From Natronobacterium texcoconense (lineage in GTDB: Archaea > Halobacteriota > Halobacteria > Halobacteriales > Natrialbaceae), in the NCBI RefSeq assembly GCF_900104065.1, contig NZ_FNLC01000001.1, positions 620,001 through 684,000 on the forward strand: 64,000 bases of DNA, written 5' to 3'. The position numbers were made by a program, and so were the translations under genes. Each line of letters starts with the position of its first letter. The stretch's first letter is position 1. Shown here in pieces: positions 34,482 through 43,224 of this stretch. The notes beneath the pieces were generated by a model. That model ran no database searches, was not told where the DNA came from, and saw nothing but the letters and a program-made list of their open reading frames with translations.

Positions 34482-35975
34482 CTATTCGAGTTCCGCCCGC
34501 AGCAACTGGTTCACGTCGCCCGGATCTGCACTGCCGCCGGTCTTTTGCATCACCTGGCCGACGAGGAAGTTGATCGCGCCGTCGTCGCCCGACTCGTAGT
34601 CGGAGACGGCGTCGGGGTTCTCGTCGATCGCCTCGAGGACGGCTTCCTCGACCTCGCCCTCGTCGGTCTTGCCCAGGTCTTCCTCCTCGACGATCTCGTC
34701 TGGCCCCTTGCCGTCGTCGAGCATCGACCGCAGGACCGTCTCACGGGCGTTTTTCGCCGTGATCTCGTCTTCCGCGACGAGTTCCACGAGGCGGGTGACC
34801 TCCTCGAGTCGGCCCTCGAGTTCGGTGATCTCCATGTCGCGGTAGTTGAGTTCGCCCAGCAGGTTGTCCGCGACCCACGTCGCCGCGAGGTCGGGGTCGA
34901 ACTCGCTGGCGACGTCCTCGTAGAAGTCCGCGACCTGCTTGGTCGAGGTCAGCTTCGAGGCCGCCTCCTCGCTCAGGCCGTACTCTTCCTGGAACCGCTC
35001 GCGACGGGCACGCGGGAGTTCCGGAATCGCGATCTCTTCTTTCCAGCCCGAGACCTGCAGCGGCGGGAGGTCGGCCTCCTCGAAGTAGCGGTAGTCCTTC
35101 TCCTCTTCCTTCGAGCGCATCGAGACCGTGATCCCGCGGGACTCGTCCCAGTGGCGGGTCTCCTGCTCGACCGCCCGACCGCGCTGGATGGCGTTCTTCT
35201 GGCGCGTCTCCTCGTACGCGAGGGCCTTCTGAGCGCCCTTGTGACTCGAGATGTTCTTGACCTCCGTCCGGTTCGCGCTCTCGAGTGCTTCTTCACCGAT
35301 CTCGGTGACGTCGTCGCTCTCGATATCTTCCTCGGGGATGATCGAGAGGTTGGCGTCGATACGCAGGCTGCCGTCGCGTTCGGCCTCGAAGACGCCCAGG
35401 TACTCGAGCACTTCCTCGAGTTCCGCGAGGAAGGCTCGCACCTCGTCGGGGCTGCGGAAGTCCGGTGCGGTGACGATCTCCATCAGCGGCGTGCCGGCGC
35501 GGTTGTAGTTGACGAGCGTGTACTCGGCGGAATCGATACCGCCACCGCCGCCGACGTGCTGGAGGCTACCGGGGTCTTCCTCCAGGTGGGCGCGTTCGAT
35601 CGTGACGGTGCGTCGGTCGCCTTCGACGGAGACCTCGAGTTCGCCCTCCTGACAGATCGGTTCGTCGTACTGGGTGATCTGGAAGTTCTTCGGGAGGTCG
35701 GGGTAGTAGTAGTTCTTCCGGTGGAACCGCGTCTCCTCGGGAATGTCGGCGTCGATCGCCTTGCCGATCTTGACGGCCGCCTCGACTGCGCCCTCGTTGA
35801 GGACGGGAAGGGCACCGGGCAGGCCGAGACAGACCGGGCAGACGTTCTCGTTCGGTTCGTCGGTCGGCTCGGTCGAACAGCCACAGAAGATCTTCGTGTC
35901 GGTCTCCAGCTGGACGTGGACCTCGAGGCCGATGACGGTCACGAGGTCGCCCTGCTGGACGGTCTGGGCAGTCAT
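34482..35975 (-). CDS. gatB: Asp-tRNA(Asn)/Glu-tRNA(Gln) amidotransferase subunit B
   Basis: GatB, with GatA and GatC, converts mischarged Asp-tRNA(Asn) or Glu-tRNA(Gln) to the amide forms. The 497-residue protein has the signature IGLEVHVQLETDTKIFCGC near the N-terminus, zinc cysteines in CGC and CPVCLGLPG, the NYYYPDLPKNFQITQYD segment and the C-terminal YqeY/tail domain (INFLVGQVMQKTGG). GatA and GatC are not adjacent. The ATG start (MTAQTVQQG) fits family length. Confidence 0.96.
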   Translation of the reverse strand: MTAQTVQQGDLVTVIGLEVHVQLETDTKIFCGCSTEPTDEPNENVCPVCLGLPGALPVLNEGAVEAAVKIGKAIDADIPEETRFHRKNYYYPDLPKNFQITQYDEPICQEGELEVSVEGDRRTVTIERAHLEEDPGSLQHVGGGGGIDSAEYTLVNYNRAGTPLMEIVTAPDFRSPDEVRAFLAELEEVLEYLGVFEAERDGSLRIDANLSIIPEEDIESDDVTEIGEEALESANRTEVKNISSHKGAQKALAYEETRQKNAIQRGRAVEQETRHWDESRGITVSMRSKEEEKDYRYFEEADLPPLQVSGWKEEIAIPELPRARRERFQEEYGLSEEAASKLTSTKQVADFYEDVASEFDPDLAATWVADNLLGELNYRDMEITELEGRLEEVTRLVELVAEDEITAKNARETVLRSMLDDGKGPDEIVEEEDLGKTDEGEVEEAVLEAIDENPDAVSDYESGDDGAINFLVGQVMQKTGGSADPGDVNQLLRAELE

Positions 35976-36320
35976 TGAGCCACGATTCGGGCCGGGCGGG
36001 GTAAAACGTAACGGGACGCGGTCGTGGTCCGACGTCGGAGGCTGTAAATGACGCTCGAGAGTATCGGTGTGACCACCACGAAAGCCCCTTTCAGTCCCAC
36101 CCAGGGTGGCATGACCGGTCAGCCGACAGAGGTGGGGCTGAAAGGGGTTGCCGGCATCCGGGAAGATGGGCGACGGTGAGTCGAACGAAGCGCCTCTTCC
36201 GGAACATCATGAGAGAGCAAACCTCTCTCGAGCATCGCGAAAGCAAAGCGTTCGCTCAACGGACGGGTTTTCGTAGCGATCTCGAGCGTTTCGCCCTTCG
36301 AATCACGTAACCTGTGGTTC
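35976..36320. other. Intergenic region with a long imperfect hairpin
   Basis: A 345-bp region between gatB and the lactate permease gene. It contains an inverted repeat of 17 bases (see separate entry) followed by GC-rich sequence with short internal symmetries. A small open frame across 36119-36379 has no haloarchaeal character and runs into the permease gene. The region could be a mobile or dispersed non-coding element, or a terminator. Confidence 0.5.
36085..36147. repeat. Imperfect 17-bp inverted repeat (hairpin)
   Basis: The left arm CCCCTTTCAGTCCCACC (36085-36101) pairs with the right arm GGTGGGGCTGAAAGGGG (36131-36147) with one G-T type mismatch across a 29-base loop. The length suggests a stable RNA hairpin or a terminal inverted repeat of a small element. 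Confidence 0.75.
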
Positions 36321-38075
36321 CTAGAAGACCCCGGTGAAGGCCACGTAGCTGAATATCGTTGCGACGATACCGACGCCAATCGCGTAGTAGGCGAGCGGAA
36401 TCAGGTTCAGCCGGATCACCCGGCCCTCCTGTCCGACCAGACCGACGGTCGCGAGCGCGGCGACGATGTTGTGAATCGCAACGAGGTTCCCCATCGCGCC
36501 GCCGACGGCCTGCGCACCGACGATGATCTGGGTCGGCAGTCCCAGTTCCTGTGCGGCCGTGAACTGGAACCCGCTGAACGTGATGTTCGAGACGGTGTTC
36601 GAGCCGGTCATCGCGGCGCCGAGGCCGCCGATCAGGGCCGCGATGGTCGGATACGCAGCGCCGGTGACGTCGGCCGTCGCGATCGCCAGCACCTCGATCA
36701 TGCTCTCCTCGAGTGTCGCACCCGGATACGATCCGGCGTTGATCATCACCTGGACCATCGCGATGACGAACACGAGCGCGATAAACGGCGAGACGATCTT
36801 CTCACCGGCTTCGCGCCAGGCGGCTTTCACCTGCTGGCCGCTCATTCCGAAAATCGGGATGGCGACGAGCGCGCTCACGAGCAGCCAGAAGCCGGGAACG
36901 TTGACCCACTCGATGCCCGCCTCGAGTGCCTCGTACCCCAGAATTTCGTCCCAGGCGAGCACGAAGCCGACGGTGAACTCGCCGAGGTTAGTTTCGATCG
37001 GGATCAGCAGGCCTTCGACCAGAAACTCACTGATCTGGTCGGAAACTCGCGTGATGACCAGCAAGACGACGAGGAAGACGTACGGGGACCAGGCACGAAC
37101 CAGCGACATCGACGACCGATCGCCGGTGCCGTGTGCGTTGATCTCCCCGTCGCTGCCGGGTTCGATCGTCCCGACCCAGTGTCGCGGCCACTCCTCGCGG
37201 GGTGGGAACTCCCACTCGCTCTCGGGGAGGAAATAGCCGGCCCGCAACGCGGCGACCGTCACCGCCCCGCCGACCATCGAACCGATGAGCGCGGGGAACT
37301 CGGCCGTGAGGAACCACGCCGACGTCCAGTAGGGGATCACGAACGCGATGCCGGCGAACAGACACAGCGGCACAACCTCGAGTGCCGGTTTGATCGATCG
37401 CTCCTCGCTGAAGAAGTAGACGACCATGCCGACGGCGAACAGCGGCATCACGAACCCGACCAGCGAGTGGTAGGTCGCGGCCCAGGCAGCGACCTCCATC
37501 GAGTACTCCGTAACTGTCATTCCACTCTCACCGGTGATGACGCCCTCGTAGTCGCTCAGCGGCGTCTCGATCCCGACGATGATCGGGGTTCCGACCGCGC
37601 CGTAGGTGACGGCGATGATGTGGCCGATCAGCGCCGCGATCACCGCAGCGAGCGCCGGGAACCCGAGCGCGAGCAACAGCGGCGCGACGACGGCCGCCGG
37701 CGTCCCGAACCCGGCCGCCCCCTCGATGAACGTCGCGAGGAAAAACGCCAGCAGGACGATCTGGACGCGCCGATCGTCCGAGACCGCCGCGAAGCCCCGG
37801 TTTATCCGATCGAACGCGCCGGCCTGCATCAGCGTGTACAGCAACACGAGTGCGCCGAAGACGATCCAGAGGATCTCGAGTGCCGTCATCACGCCGACGA
37901 TCGAGGCACCGACGAGGAAGTCGACCGGATTCGCCCACACGAGGTAGCCGACGAGCAGGGCTGCGATCCACGCGAGCGGCATCGCCCGTGTCGCCGGCCA
38001 CAGCAGGCCGACGATCAGAACGGCGGTGAGAACGAGGGGGAGCGCCGCAGCCGCGAGTTCGACGACACTAGCCAT
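36321..38075 (-). CDS. lctP: L-lactate permease
   Basis: A 584-residue integral membrane transporter of the lactate permease family, with about thirteen hydrophobic segments. Family segments seen include FIEGAAGFGTPAAVVAPLL near residue 117, GAVGTPIIVGIE near 160 and the C-terminal MTGSNTVSNITFSGFQ and GAQAVGGAMGNLVAIHNIVA. It probably imports lactate or glycolate with protons or sodium. No lactate dehydrogenase gene lies next to it. The ATG start directly precedes the first helix; the promoter probably lies in the AT-rich stretch near 38180-38210. Confidence 0.94.
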   Translation of the reverse strand: MASVVELAAAALPLVLTAVLIVGLLWPATRAMPLAWIAALLVGYLVWANPVDFLVGASIVGVMTALEILWIVFGALVLLYTLMQAGAFDRINRGFAAVSDDRRVQIVLLAFFLATFIEGAAGFGTPAAVVAPLLLALGFPALAAVIAALIGHIIAVTYGAVGTPIIVGIETPLSDYEGVITGESGMTVTEYSMEVAAWAATYHSLVGFVMPLFAVGMVVYFFSEERSIKPALEVVPLCLFAGIAFVIPYWTSAWFLTAEFPALIGSMVGGAVTVAALRAGYFLPESEWEFPPREEWPRHWVGTIEPGSDGEINAHGTGDRSSMSLVRAWSPYVFLVVLLVITRVSDQISEFLVEGLLIPIETNLGEFTVGFVLAWDEILGYEALEAGIEWVNVPGFWLLVSALVAIPIFGMSGQQVKAAWREAGEKIVSPFIALVFVIAMVQVMINAGSYPGATLEESMIEVLAIATADVTGAAYPTIAALIGGLGAAMTGSNTVSNITFSGFQFTAAQELGLPTQIIVGAQAVGGAMGNLVAIHNIVAALATVGLVGQEGRVIRLNLIPLAYYAIGVGIVATIFSYVAFTGVF

Positions 38076-38400
38076 TCACACCACCCCCGCTGAGGTCGGT
38101 AGTCGATTCGCAGACGTGCTTCGTTCCACTACCCCTTGGTTGTCTTTCACTCCCATGGCGCGACGCACCATGATATTGTATATATGCATTTCGATAGTTA
38201 AAGGAAAGAACCATGTTTCGACTCGAAAACGTCCGTAGCCGAACCGTCGCTGCTCGAACCGACCCGGTCGGCGCTGCCCACGGTTGCAGGAAGGCGACGA
38301 CGGTGACGAGGGAAAACAGTCGCGTCCGTGCTATCGCAAGTCGGCGAACACGTCGCGAGTCAGTTTCGGATCGGCAGTTCCCGCCGAAGTCGACTATCGT
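38076..38400. other. Intergenic region upstream of the lactate permease gene
   Basis: About 325 bp without a supported gene. A run of AT-rich sequence at 38170-38210 (ATATTGTATATATGC, then AGTTAAAGG) carries TATA-like boxes for the permease on the minus strand with a leader of roughly 100 bases. An 82-codon frame starting at 38213 on the plus strand overlaps the AlaX gene and looks non-coding. Confidence 0.5.
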
Positions 38401-39129
38401 TTACACACTGTCCGCGAGTTCGAACTCGATTCGATCCGTGTCTTTGCCTTTCGACGCGTGATCGGTGATCTCCACGCGACCGATTTCGCCCAGACTGGAC
38501 ACGTGCGTGCCACCGCACGGACACATGTCGAATTCCTCCACCTCGACGACTCGAAGCGGATCCACGGAGTCGGGAATCAGATCGAGCAGCGCACGCCCTT
38601 CGTCGACCGACTCCTCGACGGTCGCTCGCGGCCGGTTCTCCTTGACGACCGGGAAATCCCGCTCGATGGCCTCGTTGGTGCGACGCTCGATGTACTCGAG
38701 ATCGTCCTCGTCGAACGACGCGGGCTCGAAGTCGATGCGCGACCGGTCTGGATGGATCTGATTCCCGGCGGTGCCGGCGTCGTACTCGTCGAGCACGACG
38801 CGGGAGACGACGTGCTGGGCGGTGTGCATCCGACTCAGCCGCCGGCGACGCCGTTCGTCGATTCGACCCTCGACTGTCGTTCCCTCGGGTGGGAGTTTCC
38901 CCTCCCGGAGGTCGACGTCGTGGCGAACCTCGCCGTGATCTTTCTTCACGTCCGTCACGTCGGCAACGCCGCCGTTCCACTCGAGGACGCCCCGATCTGC
39001 CGGCTGTCCGCCGCCCTCAGGATAGAAGTACGTCCCGTCGAGGAACACGCTGTTCGTGCTCGTTTCGGTGACGGTAGCCGTAAACGTCGTCACGTCGTCG
39101 GCGTCCGGAAGGTATCGAAGCTCGGTCAC
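38401..39129 (-). CDS. AlaX-type alanyl-tRNA editing protein
   Basis: A 242-residue free-standing editing protein that hydrolyses Ser-tRNA(Ala) or Gly-tRNA(Ala). It has the N-terminal barrel with DGTYFYPEGGGQPADRG, the zinc motif HTAQH near residue 101 (HxxxH) and the second half of the zinc site in CPCGGTHVSSL near residue 204 (C-x-x-x-H). The domain order matches the AlaRS editing domain without the aminoacylation part. It starts at GTG (MTELRYL); no better ATG is in frame. Divergent from the halorhodopsin gene. Confidence 0.92.
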   Translation of the reverse strand: MTELRYLPDADDVTTFTATVTETSTNSVFLDGTYFYPEGGGQPADRGVLEWNGGVADVTDVKKDHGEVRHDVDLREGKLPPEGTTVEGRIDERRRRRLSRMHTAQHVVSRVVLDEYDAGTAGNQIHPDRSRIDFEPASFDEDDLEYIERRTNEAIERDFPVVKENRPRATVEESVDEGRALLDLIPDSVDPLRVVEVEEFDMCPCGGTHVSSLGEIGRVEITDHASKGKDTDRIEFELADSV

Positions 39130-39274
39130 GGGTACGAGTCGGTTTGGTACGAGGGTGCAAAGACGCTACTGGTCTCCGAACGGCGTCGACCAACCGACTC
39201 GCAGTCGTCGGCTGTGCCCTAACCAGTATGGTACCTCGTTCACTTCGCCCAGGCACAAACGTGACAACGTAGCC

Positions 39275-40129
39275 ATGAAACCGACCGGATTACTGGCAGC
39301 AACTACACGGGACATCGTCCTGCAAGCACCGGAGACGCAGCGAGAAATCTTCGAGTTCGTATTCGAAGACACGTTACTCGCGCTCTCGTTCGTAGCGAAC
39401 ATCGCCCTCGCAGGGCTGACGATCCTCTTCATCGTCGCGATGGCCCGAGGAGTGACCGATCCGCGCACGAAACTGATCGTCGTCGCGACGATGCTGATCT
39501 CGGTCGTCTCGATCTCGAGTTACACCGGGCTCGCGTCGGGGCTGACGTTGAGTTTCATCGAGATGCCCGCAGGTCACCCGCTCGCGGGCGAGGAGGTTCT
39601 CACGATGTGGGGTCGGTACCTCACCTGGACGTTCTCCACGCCGTTCATCCTGATCGTGCTCGGGATGATCGCCGGCTCGAACCTGACGAAGATCGGGACC
39701 ACCTGTGCGATGACGATCGCGATGTGCGTCACCGGCCTGGCGGCCGCGCTGACCACCTCGTCGTACCTCATGCGCTGGTGGTGGTTCGTGCTCAGTTCGA
39801 CGTTCTTCCTGGTGATCGTCTACGTCATCCTGGTCGACTGGACTCGCGAGGCCGAGCGGACCGGCACCTCGGACCTGTTCACGAAGCTGAAGCTCCTCAC
39901 CGTCGTCGGCTGGTTCGGTTACCCGATCCTCTGGGCGCTCGGCGTCGAGGGGTTCGCCCTGCTCGAGGTCTGGATGACCTCCTGGGGCTACAGCGTGCTG
40001 GACGTCATCACCAAGTACATCGTCACCGTGTTGATCGTGCTGTACGTCGTCGACGAACCGGAGACGATCACTGCCGGCGCCGACTACGGTTCCACGCTGA
40101 AAGGCGTCGGTGCGCCCGCGGACGACTGA
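39275..40129 (+). CDS. hop: Halorhodopsin (light-driven chloride pump)
   Basis: A 284-residue seven-helix retinal protein. Helix C reads RYLTWTFSTPF: R114, T117 and S121 replace the bacteriorhodopsin Asp85/Thr89 pair, the signature of chloride pumps. The position equivalent to Asp96 is V128, where the well-known halorhodopsins have Ala. The helix G retinal lysine is K247 in LDVITKYIVT with D243 four residues before. The loop WGRYLTW and GLIAGSN-like MIAGSNLTK also match halorhodopsins. It would import chloride in light, helping osmotic balance and energy conservation. The ATG start reads MKPTGLL; an upstream in-frame extension would overlap the AlaX gene. No bacterioopsin or carotenoid gene lies beside it. 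Confidence 0.95.
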   Translation: MKPTGLLAATTRDIVLQAPETQREIFEFVFEDTLLALSFVANIALAGLTILFIVAMARGVTDPRTKLIVVATMLISVVSISSYTGLASGLTLSFIEMPAGHPLAGEEVLTMWGRYLTWTFSTPFILIVLGMIAGSNLTKIGTTCAMTIAMCVTGLAAALTTSSYLMRWWWFVLSSTFFLVIVYVILVDWTREAERTGTSDLFTKLKLLTVVGWFGYPILWALGVEGFALLEVWMTSWGYSVLDVITKYIVTVLIVLYVVDEPETITAGADYGSTLKGVGAPADD

Positions 40130-40171
40130 GACAGCCCCTGTAAACCAGTGTGTAAAATCGTAGTCGGTCGG

Positions 40172-42190
40172 CTATCGTGCTTCTTTAAGCTCGTCGAGCG
40201 CTTCGGGGTTCTCGATGCTGCTCATGTCGCCGAGTTCTTCGCCGGTGTAGATGCCCTCGATGGCCCGGCGAATAATTTTGCCCGACTGGGTCTTGGGGAA
40301 CTCGTCGACGAACAGCACCTCGCGCGGACGGAACGGCTTGCCCAGTTCCTCGCCGACCTGGGCGCGCAGTTCCTCGCGGAGGTCGTCGCTCTCCTCGTGG
40401 CCGTCCTCGAGGATGACGTAGGTGACGACCGCGGTACCGGTAGTGTCGTCGGGTGCGCCGATGGCGGCGGCCTGGTTGACGGTCTCGTGGTCGATGAGCG
40501 CGCCTTCGACCTCGGCGGGCCCGACCTTGCGGCCGGCGACGTTGAGCGCGTCGTCGGCGCGGCCGTGGAGGAACCAGAACCCGTCCTCGTCCTTCTGGGC
40601 CCAGTCGCCGTGGTTCCACATGTCTTCGAAGGTCGACCAGTACTCGTTCAGATAGCGTTCGTCGCCCGACCACAGCGACTTCGTCATCGACGGGCAGGAG
40701 TCCTTCGCGACGAGGTAGCCGCGTTCGTGATCTTCCTTGATCGACTCGCCGCTGCGGTCGACGACGTCGATGTCCATGCCGAGTCCTGGCCCGCCGAGCG
40801 TACAGGGTTTCAGGGGTTCGGTCGGCATCGGCATCAGGAAACAGCCACAGATCTCGGTCCCGCCGGAGATGTTGATGATCGGCGCTTCGCCGCCTCCGAC
40901 GTTCTCGTAGAACCACCGCCAGGACTCGGGGTCCCAGGGTTCGCCGGTCGAGCCAAGGAGCCGAAGGGAGGAGAGGTCGTGGCCCTCGAGCCACTCGTCC
41001 CCGTGCTTGCGCAGTGCGCGGATCGCGGTCGGCGAGATGCCAAACTGGGTCAGTTTGTGCCGGTCGATCATCTCCCAGAACCGGTCGGGTTCGGGGTGGT
41101 CCGGCGCGCCCTCGTACATGAAGACGGTGCCGCCGAAGGTGTGAGTCCCGATCAGCGTCCACGGGCCCATCATCCAGCCGATGTCCGAGACCCAGAAGAA
41201 CCGGTCGGCGGGCTTCAGATCGAAGCCGAAGTACAGTTCCTTGGCACACTGGACCTGCACGCCCGCGTGGGTGTGGACGATGCCTTTCGGCTTGCCCGTC
41301 GTCCCCGAGGAATAGAGGAGCATCGACTCCTGGCTCGAGTCCAGTGACTTCGTCTCGTACTCGTCGTCCTGGGTCTCGACGGCCTCTGCCCACCACTCGT
41401 CGCGGTCGTCGTTCCAGGGAATCTCGTGTTCGCTGCCCTCGTCGCTCGCCCCTAGCCGATCGAAGACGATCGTCTCCTCGACGTAGCCGGCCTGTTCGAT
41501 CGCGTCGTCGGCCGACCCCTTGAGGTAGATCGGGTCGTCTCGTCGGAGGAAGCCGTCGCCCGTGAACAGCACCGAACACTCCGAGTCCTCGATTCTGGTT
41601 GCGGCGGCGTCGACGCCGAACCCGGAGAAGATCGGAACGGCGATCGCACCCACCTTGAAACAGCCATAGAGGATCGAGACGACCTCGGGCACCATCGGCA
41701 TGTAGAGCCCGACCGTGTCGCCCGTCCCGATGCTGCGTTCCTCGAGTGCGTTCGCGACCTTGTTCGACTGGCGGTGGAGTTCGTGGTAGGTCACCTCGCG
41801 GACGTCGCCGTCCTCGCTCTCCCAGATGGTCGCGACCTTGTTGCGGCGTTCCTCGTCGACTGCGGCGTGCCGGTCGAGGGTGTTGTGGGCGATGTTGAGT
41901 TCGGCGCCAGGGTACCAGTCGGTGAACTGCGGCCCCTCGCTGTTATCGCGGACATCGTCGTGCTCCTCGTAGAACTCGATGTCGAGGTAGTCGACCAGTT
42001 CGTCCCAGAACCAGTCGACGCCCGACGCCTCGACCCCCTCGAGGTCGGTCGTCGTCCGCTCGATGAGTCCCTCGTAGTCGTCGATGCCGTACGCCTGCAT
42101 GAACTCGTAGACGTTCGTCGACTCCACGAACTCGTCGCTCGGTTCGTGGACGATCTCGTCTACGTCCTCGAGTGCGGTGTTCCCCGTCAT
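40172..42190 (-). CDS. Acetyl-CoA/acyl-CoA synthetase family enzyme (AMP-forming), wide-pocket type
   Basis: A 672-residue AMP-forming acyl-CoA ligase. The P-loop is YSSGTTGKPKGIVHTH near residue 290, the hinge region lies in WFLHGRADDALNVAGRKVGPAEVE, and the catalytic C-terminal lysine is in KTQSGKIIRRAI. In true acetyl-CoA synthetases a Trp of the WWQTET motif closes the acetate pocket; here the aligned segment reads NISGGTEIC, with Gly at residue 443. That predicts a larger acyl pocket, for example propionate, acetoacetate or 3-hydroxybutyrate. It is four bases downstream of a 3-hydroxybutyrate-dehydrogenase-like gene on the same strand. Annotation as plain acetyl-CoA synthetase is likely in databases but may be wrong on substrate. 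Confidence 0.9.
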   Translation of the reverse strand: MTGNTALEDVDEIVHEPSDEFVESTNVYEFMQAYGIDDYEGLIERTTTDLEGVEASGVDWFWDELVDYLDIEFYEEHDDVRDNSEGPQFTDWYPGAELNIAHNTLDRHAAVDEERRNKVATIWESEDGDVREVTYHELHRQSNKVANALEERSIGTGDTVGLYMPMVPEVVSILYGCFKVGAIAVPIFSGFGVDAAATRIEDSECSVLFTGDGFLRRDDPIYLKGSADDAIEQAGYVEETIVFDRLGASDEGSEHEIPWNDDRDEWWAEAVETQDDEYETKSLDSSQESMLLYSSGTTGKPKGIVHTHAGVQVQCAKELYFGFDLKPADRFFWVSDIGWMMGPWTLIGTHTFGGTVFMYEGAPDHPEPDRFWEMIDRHKLTQFGISPTAIRALRKHGDEWLEGHDLSSLRLLGSTGEPWDPESWRWFYENVGGGEAPIINISGGTEICGCFLMPMPTEPLKPCTLGGPGLGMDIDVVDRSGESIKEDHERGYLVAKDSCPSMTKSLWSGDERYLNEYWSTFEDMWNHGDWAQKDEDGFWFLHGRADDALNVAGRKVGPAEVEGALIDHETVNQAAAIGAPDDTTGTAVVTYVILEDGHEESDDLREELRAQVGEELGKPFRPREVLFVDEFPKTQSGKIIRRAIEGIYTGEELGDMSSIENPEALDELKEAR

Positions 42191-42194
42191 CGTT

Positions 42195-43052
42195 TCACTC
42201 GTAGGTTAGAGTCATCCCCCCATCAAACAATAGGTCTCCACCGGCGAGGTGTTTACCCAGATCGGAGAAGCCGATCAGGAACAGGTTCGCGACGTCGATC
42301 GGCTCCATCATCTCCGTAGCCCGGGACTGGCCGAGCATCACGTCGTCGATCACCTCCTGGACCGAGATGCCGCGCTGTTCGGCCGTCTCCTCGAGTTGCG
42401 CCGTCACGAGCGGCGTCTTCACGTAGCCGGTGCTGACCGAGAACGACCGGATCTTCCCCCCGCCTTCGGCGGCGATCGACTGGGTTAGCCCGCGCAGGCC
42501 GAACTTCGAGACGTTGTAGGCGACCTTGTCGCTGGTGACGTAGTGGCCGTGAACCGAGGCCATGTTCCCGACGCAACCCCGGCCGTCGTCGGTCTCCCGG
42601 AAGTGCGGAATGCAGAGCTTCGAGAGGTACAGCGGCGCACGAAGCATGATCTCGTGCATCCGATCGTAGGTCTCCATCGGGAAGTCCTCGATCTCGTCGA
42701 TGTGTTGCATCCCGGCGACGTTCGCGAGGTACTTGATATCACCCAGCTGTGCGGCTTCCTCGACGATCCGCTCGAGGTCTTCGTCGACCGTCAAATCCGC
42801 CACGATCGACTCGATCTCGCCCTCGAGGTCGAGTTCCTCGCCACGTTCGATCGTCCCCTCGAGGCCGGTCTCGTCGATATCGGTCGCTGCGACGGTCAGG
42901 CCGTTGCCGGCCGCCGCGAGCGCGGTCGCTCGTCCGATTCCCGATCCGCCGCCGGTGACGATACAGACGTTGCCAGCGTGGAATGAATCGTCGTCGATCG
43001 TGTGGATGTCGTCGCGCGCTACCGACGGTGGTGTGACCTGTTGTCCGGACAT
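42195..43052 (-). CDS. Short-chain dehydrogenase/reductase, 3-hydroxybutyrate dehydrogenase-like
   Basis: A 285-residue classical SDR with the NAD-binding TGGGSGIGRATALA near residue 35, the NVAG-like ANVAG segment, catalytic Y-x-x-x-K in YNVSKFGLRGLTQS, and an N-terminal extension of about 30 residues. Its overall pattern (loop before FRETDDGRGCVGNMASVHGHYV, long C-terminal segment) resembles D-3-hydroxybutyrate dehydrogenases, which interconvert hydroxybutyrate and acetoacetate. It is the first gene of an operon with the acyl-CoA ligase, four bases apart. ATG at 43052 is chosen; a GTG at 43064 is also in frame. A TATA-like box lies about 34 bases upstream. Confidence 0.88.
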   Translation of the reverse strand: MSGQQVTPPSVARDDIHTIDDDSFHAGNVCIVTGGGSGIGRATALAAAGNGLTVAATDIDETGLEGTIERGEELDLEGEIESIVADLTVDEDLERIVEEAAQLGDIKYLANVAGMQHIDEIEDFPMETYDRMHEIMLRAPLYLSKLCIPHFRETDDGRGCVGNMASVHGHYVTSDKVAYNVSKFGLRGLTQSIAAEGGGKIRSFSVSTGYVKTPLVTAQLEETAEQRGISVQEVIDDVMLGQSRATEMMEPIDVANLFLIGFSDLGKHLAGGDLLFDGGMTLTYE

Positions 43053-43082
43053 CTGTGTACTCACGTACTACGCGTAGCGGAG

Positions 43083-43090
43083 GTTAAAGC
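43083..43090 (-). promoter_or_regulatory. TATA-like box of the SDR-ligase operon
   Basis: CTTTAACC on the minus strand lies about 34 bases from the ATG at 43052, implying a short leader. Confidence 0.45.
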
Positions 43091-43194
43091 ACATGTGTTA
43101 ACATATCAACTTCGTTCATATAGCCGATCGAATCAATCTCCCAGCGAGACTGTCACAAAAATCTACCAGTAGGATGAATTGTGTCTGACGTACG

Positions 43195-43200
43195 TTTATG
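43195..43200 (+). promoter_or_regulatory. TATA-like box of the smc operon
   Basis: TTTATG lies about 27 bases ahead of the ATG at 43225, so the transcript is probably leaderless. Confidence 0.45.
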
Positions 43201-43224
43201 TGATAGGGAGAAGGCCTAGAAGAT

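Noticed and set aside
36119-36379. 86-codon minus-strand frame in the gatB-lctP gap
   Set aside because: It crosses the end of the permease gene in another frame and matches the hairpin element, so it is probably non-coding.
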